This document shows, piece by piece, positions 22,301-34,257 of a stretch of DNA of 64,000 bases. Where the stretch lies: contig CM057157.1 in NCBI GenBank assembly GCA_029962745.1, forward strand, positions 27,334,325-27,398,324. Reading direction: 5' to 3'. Numbering within the stretch: position 1 is the first letter of the stretch; every line of letters starts with the position of its first letter. Below the pieces are notes generated by a model, which worked only from the letters and a program-made list of their open reading frames with translations, was not told the DNA's origin and did not search any database. Origin of the DNA: Echinometra lucunter (taxonomy: Eukaryota; Echinodermata; Echinoidea; Camarodonta; Echinometridae). The position numbers were made by a program, and so were the translations under genes.

Positions 22301-25300
22301 AATATAATTCATATTCTATGCCATGTCTCTCATAAATCTACTCATGACCCCATCACTCTTCTTTCTCATTTTAAGTTTTTTCTCTTTTTTTGGGGGGGGG
22401 AATCTTTCTATTCTCATGTCTAAAACAAAACGGTGAAAGACGAACATACTACAATAAATATACAGTGCAGAACAAAATAATTATCAACATCACCTAAAAC
22501 ACCGATAGGCATTAATGAAATTTACCTCATAATTTTTGAGGGTTCTGTTCCACAGTATGTTGTCATCTTCTGCGACCTTGAAAACCCTCAGCATGACAAA
22601 GAGTAGATGAACACAGAAAGGCCCTTTACCGCAATTACAATTCTAAGATATAAAGAGATCACAAGGACATCTCATGTTATAGAATACAAAGAAATTCTCA
22701 AATCTTCACTCAAAGAAGAAGCAAGGGAAAATGTTTTAATCTCATTTCATTTGAAAGAAAACGCTAGTTTATAGCGTAATTATGCAGTGACTCTGTTTGT
22801 ACACCTAAAATCAAGCTAGAGATTTATGTATTTTGAGGACTGAGGGTGTACCATCATCAGTTTAACCCATTCATGACAGAGGTCCACATTTTGTGGTTTG
22901 GTCTAACAACTTTTGATGCAAAGCCCTAAAAATCATATCAAATACATGAGCAGAAAGAGCAAAAAATTCTGCACATACTGTGTCCATTTTCGTTGCATCA
23001 ATATTTGTTGTTTGATGCTGAAATTTTTTTAAAGGAAAATAAACATTAAAATCCTTAAATTGGCGATGCGATGAAAATGTTAAAATGAACATTTTTCCCT
23101 GCAAATTGGCAACTTTATGACTTCTCATCATACATTCTGTCAATTTAAATTCATTTCAGATACATGACCTTTTATAAGAAAAATGTAGCAGTGAAATAAA
23201 AATGTTGGTGTTGCCAATTTGAAGAATAAAAGCTGATCAAATTAGGCTTTGGATAATTCCTGTCACGAATGGGTTCAGGAGCTACTGATCATTTGCAGGC
23301 AACTACAGTGTACAAAAGTTCAATGACAACATATTCGTCACTTTCCCTTGTCATATCTGTATCCACAAATCGAGTTTTGTCATCACAATTGCAGATCAAT
23401 AAAAACATATTAACTCCATAACTTCCATCATAATTAGTAATTAATCATTGACACGCTCTTCTACAGCAATACATTACTTTTCATTATTAACCTATTTGTG
23501 ATACAGAACTGCGATCTATGACGCACAGCCAGGTAATCGACGATGGATGCTTCAAAGTTTCAGTTTATTAATATTTCCAAAAATGAATAACCAATATGTG
23601 TTTACACTGTGTCGTCTGTGCACGCGGAGGTTCAAATTAGCTGCAATTGCACTATAAAATGCCCTTGAGATCCAACTACGGCTTGCTAGAAATGCGCAAA
23701 AAAATTAATTTCATTTGATATGAATCATGCTGCGCAGGACAAGAAAATAACGGCGTTGATAAGATAATAATCCCTACTGGTCTCCCGCTGGCCTCTAGTC
23801 AACAGGGAAGCCATAGAGTCACTTTGCCATTCTAAAATAGAATTTCTTTTAGTATGGTGGAAGCCATGCAAGTGAATTCTACAACATATATTCACAGGAC
23901 CAATGCATAGAGCACAAATGAAGATAACAAGTATTGGATCCTTTTTAGGTTTTAGACCAGAAAATCAATATATTTAGCTTAATATTTGAAATTTGTAACT
24001 TATTATATTTGATTTCATTTCATAGAAATTGACTTTCAGCTTTCCCTGATATATTTTTTTTCAAATAATAACAGAACAGACACAATAAAACAGTCATATT
24101 CCTGTTTGAGTCACATTCATATGATCAGTAATCAGTATCTTTAAAGTACATTAGTATCCAGTGGGCCTTTTCCATGGATCAACTGATAAAAAAATCCACC
24201 ATCCTCACAAGAAGTGTACATATATCATTATTTGTCACTAATACCTTTTTCATAAATAATAATAATTTTATCATGGATATCAAAATGTTTAACATTTCTC
24301 ACCTGCGAGCCAATGGTGACCTTATATTTATGATCCGGTGAGTCTCCACCAATCAGGAACGAGTTTGGACCATTCTGCGTAAGGAGGAAGAGCCTTGCAT
24401 GAAGTGCCCTCTCGACGCGTTTCTTCAGGACCCCAACGGCAAGTGTGAAGAGTGAATCGTTGTTTGGTGATGGCGCCCTCCTGTGGCCACTTGTTGGAGA
24501 TCCTGGTCTTGAACCCTGTGGCAGGAAAGTGATTACATTATGTTACTGTTAATCAAATACTCCAAATCTTTTCACACTATACTCTTCAAGATGTTAATGG
24601 AGGATGATAAGGAAATACAGCTTGATAAAAAATCACATACTTCAAAAGGGAATGCGTGATTTTATAACGAATTACTTTATTCAAAGAAGGTCCCTATTGC
24701 TGCCAGCAAATACTAACTGTTTCAAATGATATATGCATGATGATATACAAAGTGAAGAAAAAAATCAATTGTGCAAATAAAACAAATTTATTTTCTATAT
24801 TAAAAAAAATGCAAGAAGAGAGTGCTTGGAAAAGAGGTAAATAAATTCATATGTATACAAAGATGAACAGTTTGTAATGCAGCCTGTTGTCAATGTAGAT
24901 GTATAAATAGGTGACTGGAAAACCCAATATCGTAATTTAAAAAAAAGTTTGGTTGAAACTTACAGAAGGAGAAACATATCCTCTATGTCTTGGAAGTCTG
25001 GGTGATGTGGGTGAAGCCACTCTGTTTACAACCTGTATTAGAAAAAGATCAAAACAGTTAAGTTTACTGTCACAGAAAAGACTTCTCGAAGTCTGAAAAT
25101 CTTGACATACATGCAGAATTCAATTCACTGGATAAACAAATTTTCTTTCATACTTCTGATCTGGTATTGTCGAATCAGTTTGTGATGATCACTGCAGTAC
25201 AGCTATTTCCAGATTTAACCTATCAAAAGATTGATTATCTCTCGTAATTTATTCTGTAGTTTTATGCTCATCTCTGTCTGACTGTCTGTCTGTCTGTCTA

Positions 25301-28300
25301 TCTATCTCTATATCTCTTGTCTTTCTGGTCCTTTCTCCCTCACCTCTCTTTTCCTCTATCTTCCCTTTCATGTATGTCTCTCTATCTTGACTTGTACAGT
25401 CATGTATATCCTTTTCTATCCTTCTACTTTCTCATTTGTTCTCTTCCCCTTTGTTTATCTGCCTTTTTTCTATTAACACATATCTTTTTCTATATCTTTC
25501 TATATTCTCTCTAACATACGCAAACACACCCACACACATACATCAAATTCTCTTCCTTTCCCATCCTTCCATTTTTTCTTACTTCCTTTCTATTGCACTT
25601 TCCCCTACATGTATCTCACCTGTTTGGTGAAAGGTGACTCCTTGCCATGGGAGGAAGGCGACTGGGACCTCTGGGGGAGGAGTGACCGGGGTCTCCTCGC
25701 CGATGAGGTGGACGATGATGATGATGATGGTGGTGGTGGTGGGGTGGAAGAAGCTGACGATGACCCATCTACAGGTGACGGTGATGAAAGTGGTCTCGCA
25801 ACCTAGGTGCAAATAAACAGGAAGATATTTAACTGACTTTAAGAGAGCAAAATTCCATACTAAACATCTGTACATGGATTCACATCATATCATCTACATG
25901 CACTGAGAGCAAGAAGGACATTTAGGCTTCTTAGTTTAACCCATTTGTGACAGGAATTATTTAAAGCCTAGTTTGATCAGCTTTTATTCTTCAAATTGGC
26001 AACACCAACATTTTTATTTTATTGCTACATTTTTCTCATAAAACGTCATGTATCTGAAATGAATATAAATTGACAGAAATTATGATGAGAAGTCAAAAAG
26101 TTGCCAATTTGCAGGGGAAAACAGTGATTTTAAACTTTCTTTCACATTGCCAATTTAAGTATTTTAATGCTTATTTTCCTTTAAAAAATTTTCAGCATCA
26201 AACAACGAATACTGACGCAACCAACATGGGCATAGTTTGTGTAGAATTTTTTGCTCTTTCTGCTCATGTATTTGGTATGATTTTCAGGGCTTTGCATCAA
26301 AAGTTATTAGGCCAAACCACAAAATTTGGACCTCTGTCACGAATGGGTTAATGTTGTTGTGCATAAGAATGCGTCCAGAATGCAAAATACAAAAATGTAA
26401 AAATTAAAATGCCTATCATGACATATTGGCATAAAATTGTAGCAGAGATCATGCCACAAGAAAATCGTATATCAATTTAGAAGGTCTACATGCTACCAGT
26501 GAAATTATTAATCATTGTTTGAAAAATATTATTTTCAACAATATTCCATTTTGCGTTCCAGACTCGTTCCTTCATACGACATAAAACTAAGACGCCTAAT
26601 ATCCTTTTCTACAGAGTTCCTGCCCGTCTAGAACTCAAGTTCTAAACAGATGATATTTGTCATATTTGTTTTATAGCAGTAAAGCATCTCGTGTCAGATA
26701 CATATTTGTATTATATTTTGATCCACTAGACTAGGAAAAAAAGAAATTACACATCTACATCTGCACTAAGAGCTAAAATTACAAATGATTTTTAGCCTAT
26801 TTCCAACGCTGTACATTGTACTGTGTACGTATGCGAGCAATCTGACTGTAGCTAAACCAGCATTGAATTGTAAAATATATACATGTAGTAATTACTTTCA
26901 TGTGCAAATTAGCAATTTTCAGTTATAGTTAGCAATATTCACTGTTTCATGGTATATATATTTTATTCTTCCAAACTATGTAGGTATAGAAAATAAGAAT
27001 GAATGTTGCCAATTTTGCAGAGCAAAAGCCGAATGATTTAGCCCTTCAGAAACTCATTACTGCTTTGGGTAAAAGAAGGATAGTCTGTGCCATCCAGGTA
27101 CATATACGTACACATCATAATTATCAATGCAATGCCAATACTTGAAGTATAAAAAAAAAAAAAAAAAAAAAGGATAGGCTCAAAATAATTTGTCATATGA
27201 CTATTCAAAGTGACATTGCATGTATACAAGCAAAGAGATACATGAATGTTCCACATTGTATTTTGGGGGTTGTGAGATCATTTTATCCAGAAATGACTTC
27301 ACTTTGTACAAACATCAGTTTTTGCATTTCACATCCTTTACACAAGTACAATCAGAGTTTAGTCACAGTCAATGAAATCATTAAAACTCACTCCATGTCC
27401 TCTTTCATGTTGAACTGAAATGAGCAGGAATAGCATCAAATATGTAATCAGTTCTCACTAAAGAGCAATATAATGGTTATGAACTTAGTCAACAATGCAC
27501 GAAACAGCTCAAAATAGTCCCAAACTCTTGTCTCTTTTTATTTTCTAATCTCCCTCTTTTCCAGCTGCAGTCCAAGGCAACAGGACATGCATCATTTCCC
27601 ATTTGATTTCATTTTCGTGATTACCCCTTTGAGTACTTCATCACTTATTCATTTCTTCTGGCGGTGTAAAACACCTGCCAAAAGAGCTATTCAGTCCTTT
27701 CAGGACGGCAGTAGAAAAATTGCTTTTTCCTTTTAAACAGCTTTCTTGAAAGCGAACAAAAATCTCTCTTGTAGTATTTATATTTAGAATACTGTATGCA
27801 CAACTTGAACTTCATAATTTGTAATTGAAACCAATTCACAAGACAGAACAACACTTTTTGTCACCACTACTTGTTATGTTTGATTACCTCTGATACATTT
27901 CCAATATAAACATTATTTTTTAACAATTTCTCTTGCAAGCTTTGCCATAGCGAAAGTGAGATTTCCTCAGGGATCTTTTTCATATATTCCTCTTCTTGTT
28001 TTCCCTTTTTTTAAAAATGTTTTCTTTCATTTTTGTTTCTCAAAAAAAAATTTGAAACAAAATTCTAGAGCTACAATGGTTTTGTCATAGTTTTCATTCA
28101 TTCGTTTGCTTTCCTCTGTGAGCGAAATCTTACCATTGGTCCTTTGGTTCTTGGGGTATCCCCACCCTCTCTTCGTACCCCTGGCTTGGCCCTAAGTTTC
28201 TCCCTAATAGCATTCTTCTCCAGAGGGTCATCCAGCTTGGACATTCGCCTCATCTCTTTATCGGATGATGATCTGCAAAATGGCAACAGGACAACAAAAA

Positions 28301-30159
28301 TTTGAGAGTACACAGATAAGCAGGCTTTCACAAATATCAAAATCAAGAAAGAAACAAAACCCGAGTACAATTAAGCTCAACCAGACCATATATCACTAAA
28401 ATATATAAAATTACAAATACTTTACATGATGTAAAGGATAAAAAACTAACATATTAAAAAAAAAAAACAGTTTAGGAAAATAGAAATGACCATTTATTCT
28501 ATAAACAATCTTAGTTATCTTCAAATTTCCTGTAGCTTACAAATGTTTGGTATTTGTCATTTTGAATTTTTTTAAAAATCCACTCTGGCAAATAATACAA
28601 AATACCATGTTCAAATATCTTGCTTGATGTTTGATACATGTACATCATTTAATTTTCTAGAATTCACTTTTAAAGATTAATTCACAACAGCTTCTCCAAT
28701 ACTAGAGGTTAGATACATAAAAAAAGATGCATAAATAAATATGAATTGTTCACATAAATACAAAAGCTTCATTAACATTTGCTATTTTGGCAAAATGCTC
28801 TTTGATTTCTTTCACACATGAAAATAAAATTAACACTTTCTCTTTCACAGTTCATACACAATTAACTCATGAACTGTGATTCAACTGTGCTAAACACCAA
28901 CTAAAAGTCAAAAGAATTGCACAATGTCAAGGAAAAGGCTTAATTTTATAGGCGTTGACGAATAAGTCATACTTCATGTCAATGTGCTGCAGACACATCT
29001 CTTACTGCGCTTTGAAGCAACTATAACGAACTGAAGGGTTCTTGCATATCACACAGATATGATCTACCAATATGTATACCTCTGCCAAGATCTAAAAATA
29101 ACCATTCTGGTTACTATGCCGACCAGTAAACTCATATCAAAATCAACAAACTGCCTTGCGTATGCCGTACAAGTAAGTCTTTGTTGTTGTCATAGTCTCA
29201 TACACAGACCACTAGTGTGAATTCATTCGTTTCATACACGTACAGTATGTACATGTAATTCTTTCCTAAAGCTACTTGTATTTTTGTCATTCGCATTTAG
29301 GATAATAAAATGTATATTTTGCAACCATGTACATGCTACAAATACAACATGTAGAGGCTGATCAATAATTCTATGAGAGAGGGAAATAGAGAGCAAATCT
29401 TTTATAATTTGCTCATGAGCAAACAGGGAAAATTGTACACTTGTTTAATCATGTACATTTACAGTGTAGTATACATTTGTAGATGACTTTTTTTTTTGGG
29501 GGGGGGGGAGTATGCCTCTTGCACTCCCCATCAACCACTGAATACTATTCATACTGTGACATCACAGACACATGTACATTTAAGGTGAGCTACATGTCCT
29601 TGCCTATTACTACTTCAAGGGGTCTGTTATCAAACGCTAGCAATATTTTGATCGCGTGTCGATCGTTAACAATAGAGACATCTGGCATAGGAAAGGTATT
29701 AGTGACGTAGGCATATAGAGTGCTACTTGAGGAGAGTTTGCTCAATTGGAGAAGCTCCCAAGAGGAAACCTGCTGTGCATTTAAATAAAAATACCTGTGG
29801 GAAATCAAAGCTCTTTTTCAATTTCTCATAATGTAAGGACATAAAATGCAAACCAACCAATTTTCTATTTTGAAAACAATGACTTTCATATACAGGTACA
29901 AAATAATCTGGGGTTTTCTCGCCAAAGGTTTATAACATGTACATGTACAAAAGCTGTATTAATTCCACCGCTTAAACCACTAAAACCACTAATACTAAAC
30001 AAAGTATAAAGGCTGGGGTGGTTTCTTTGAAAACTATTTCATTTCACTGAACTACAACTTCTAGGGAATTCCATCTCTACCTCGTAACTGATTTCAAATT
30101 GTAAGCACATTAAGCACCCTTTGCGATAGACATGTTGTGCAATATATCTCTGTTGTTAC

Positions 30160-30228
<69 letters not shown>

Positions 30229-30254
30229 TATCATTACTGTTATTACTATTATTA

Positions 30255-30291
<37 letters not shown>

Positions 30292-30309
30292 TATCATTAC
30301 TGTTATTAC

Positions 30310-30342
<33 letters not shown>

Positions 30343-30351
30343 TATCATTAC

Positions 30352-30432
<81 letters not shown>

Positions 30433-33400
30433 CATCATTATTATTATCATTCTTATCATTACTGTTATCAACTGTTCGACTAATTAAGGGAGCATTGTGA
30501 GAAAGATGCAATCAAATGCATTCCTCAAAGTCAATCGTAAGCCTTGCAAACAATTCAAAATTTGCAATCTATCGCAACTCAAATTTCTTACAACATCCCC
30601 CAACTTACATGTAAACAGTGTCAATATCTTCTGGGTAGACATCCAACGAACTATGAGTGCAGTATTAAACATTAACATGTAAGCATTATTCTGTATTTAA
30701 ATTCAGATTTATTGCAGCAATTACATTATCTGCCCCTACAAGAACAGATCAATGATCAATCTTCTTTTCATTACATTAGTCGCATGCTGTGCGAACTTGT
30801 GTGGATTAGCAAAACAAAGCTCCAGCACCAGTTACATTAAATTCTTTCAATTAAGTCTCATCCAACCATACATGTATCAGAGACCAGTGGGAGTGGGGTT
30901 TAAAAATGTGTATTTCTAAATCAAGATCAACAGTTTAACTTCATCTTATACTGCACTTAACATACTGAACTGCATCAGAAATATTCTTACAGTTTGTACA
31001 TTTCCTCTAATTTGGTCTTAATTAAAAAAATACATAAAAAGGATTTCACAATTCCTTCTAATGACATATACATGTACATGTAATGTATGTAGTTATCTAT
31101 TACTCATATGATGGAAGGTAGAAAGTACTTTACCAGGGTTTAACCCAACCCTCCGAGGGGGGCTGACTCATCATTCATGTTTGGGTAATCAGCGAGCCTA
31201 ACTCAAATTGATTAGACACCATTATGTGGTAATGACTTCTATGCGCAGTCCATTCATGACACACTACATTGTAAGTGCACATGCAGTACTCACTTACATC
31301 ATTCTAATTCAGCATTATAATGTAGGATGTTACATGTACATTGTGTAGCATACAAATGATGCATGAGAATGACTTCATGATATAGTTTATAGTTTATACG
31401 ATATACCCCCACTCTAGTAGAGGCTGTGTGAATCTACATGTTTATCGTCGGTAGGCTGTTAAAACCTTGTATCTCAAAATTTAACAATTTTGAGGACAGC
31501 TCAGAAAAAGCTGTATTTTCGGATTATGGCAATGGTGGCAACCTCATATTGTCTGAAAACAGTCTCCTAATTCCGGTAGAGAACTCTTTCCCGGCAAAAG
31601 AAAGTTGCCACTTATGTCACAACTCTAAATTAGAGCTTTTTCTGAGCTGCATGTCCTCAAATTTTTTTAATTTTGAGATATGAGGTTTTAACAGCCCACT
31701 GACGATATGGTACATGTATGAATATTGAAGTCAGGCTGACTGCATCATTCTCAAGAGAGCCACTTAGCTTTTTGTCAGTAAAATTCTGCATGAACTTTAA
31801 ATATAAATTGTTGGATAGAAATGTGAACCATACTGCATGCTTCGTAAAGAACAAAAAAAAATTGTGTGATAGATTTAAAAAATGAATCAGTAGTGACTGT
31901 GCTGGGAGTTAGTTGTAGCTTTAGAAATTGTTGGATAGAAATATTAACCATTGCCTGCCTTAATTACCAAAAAGAAAAAAAATGTGTGATAGACTTTAAA
32001 AACAAAAGAATCACACGTGACTGTGCTCAACTTATTATTTGTTTAGGATCTAGGAGTTAGTTGTATAATTCATGTTGCTTTCGTAAATTTTGCACTGCAT
32101 TTTTCCAACAAAATTTTCATTTAAACTGTTGATCACAGAATACTTCAGCGGATCCAGGTTCGAGTCTGAGTCACGTCTTTCAGATGATGACGTTGTAGGT
32201 CGGTCCCAGACATAAATAATCATATTTGATTGTATAAACCCAATCCAACAACAACAACAAAGCTCTATTTTTCCATAAGCTTAATACAGGCCGGGGCCAA
32301 CTGGTTTCAGAAGCCAATAATTTCACATTCCATTCTCCAGACTACAGCAGCCTTCTTATATCTTTCTAGTTTTTCTACGATATTATTTCCATTTCATGAA
32401 AGAATGTTTCCTGTGTATAATGACAATTCCTACCATTTTCATGAAGATACATGTACAATTCAGGAATGTATTTTGAACCATTGTACACTGTAACTTGTTC
32501 CCTAATTGCTAATGCTTGAGGCAGTACAGTATTCTCAACATGTCATTTCTGAAGATTAGCTTAATATCATTTACATCTTCCATGAATGATCTTTCCTGCA
32601 TAAAACAAAGTTCCACACGTGAAGTTACAAAGGTACAAAGTGTAGGCTAAACAGGGCCCTATAGCATATTGCAGTAGGCTTTCATGGTATGCACTACAAT
32701 GTACCAAACCAAAGAACAGATTCGTGCTTTGAAGAGTGACAACAACAACAACAAAATACATTTCATTCCATAAAGAGAAAACTATACAAACTTACCACAC
32801 TCCTCTTCACTACTGAATCCACTAAAAATATACAAGTCCAACTTAATCATTCAACTACTAAATATTCTAGAATCTGGACTGCACAAGTTTGTTCCCTACA
32901 ACAACTCTGCAGCAATTTTAGGCATACGCTGATATTATTCCACTCTTCCTGTGTGTATGAGGCCAAAATACGTCACTGCATGATTTCCAATGTATTTTGA
33001 TCTGCTGTCAATTACATGTAACAAATGGTGTTTACAACCCTGACTGATTCCCAAACTCAAACTGCTCAACTGCAAATTATATGTAGAAAACAGCAGGCCT
33101 CCGACTTAAAGCACTGTTCAGCTGTCCAATACAATTTAGGCCTACAGAATCACTGAGGCCTGCATACGTGCATGTGTTACCTTTGGGCAACTTTGGTGTA
33201 CTTTGATCTCTTCCGTTAAATGGCACATCACTGTTTACCTTTTTTAAAGGAATGTCAAGTAGGAAATGCATCTTTTGAATGCTGGGCTAATGGTGAATCA
33301 TAGCATAGGGGCCTATAATAAATTTGAATATATTTATAAAATATCTCTGTGTATCATAATATGATCATATACAATATATACCTCCTGAAAACATAGTAAG

Positions 33401-34219
33401 AGATAACACCCTCCCTTGTATGTACACTGTACATGTATTTATTTTTTTGTATGTAGAGTCTATACAAAGCATAACTTTCACTCTCTCTCTCTCTCTCTCT
33501 TCCTCTCTAATCTACTGTGCATAGATTAATTTTATTTTTCACTTATCCTGCCAATCAAATCAACATATATCATTTATCATTATCAACCTGAGCCTGGCCA
33601 GACTCGTATGATAGGAATTGGAAGCCTTCTTTGATCTTGATCAGTTTTTCTACTTCAAATTGGCAACAACAGTATTTCATTTTTTTTTTCTTCTATTGCT
33701 ACATATTTCTAATAAAAAGTCATGTATCTGAAATGAATATAAAGTTGTCAGAAAGTATGTTGAGAAGTTAAAACAAATGATGACGGTCTCCTGCATTCTG
33801 AAATTCAGTTAAATAATATTTTTCATATACATGTACTTTTTTTATATTCAGAAAGAGATTGTAAATGATTCACGTGATATGCATGAAATCTATGTAATAA
33901 CTGATTATGTTGTATTGTGCTGAACATGTTGAATGCAGAAATAAATTTCAAAGAAACAAACAAACTGAACAATTTGCATGAAAAGGTAGTGATTCTGAAG
34001 TTTCCATGACATTGCCAATTTAAGGAGTTTAGTGATTGCTTTCCTTTCATAAATTTTAAGCATCAAACAACTACTGGCACAACCAAAGTGGGTAAGATAT
34101 CCAGAGAATTGTCTTCTTTTTTTTTTTTTTTGGCTTATTCTGCTCAAGTATTTTGGTATGTTTTATAGGGTTCTGCATCAAAATTATTGGGCAAAACCAC
34201 ACAACTTGGAATTATTTAA

Positions 34220-34257
<38 letters not shown>

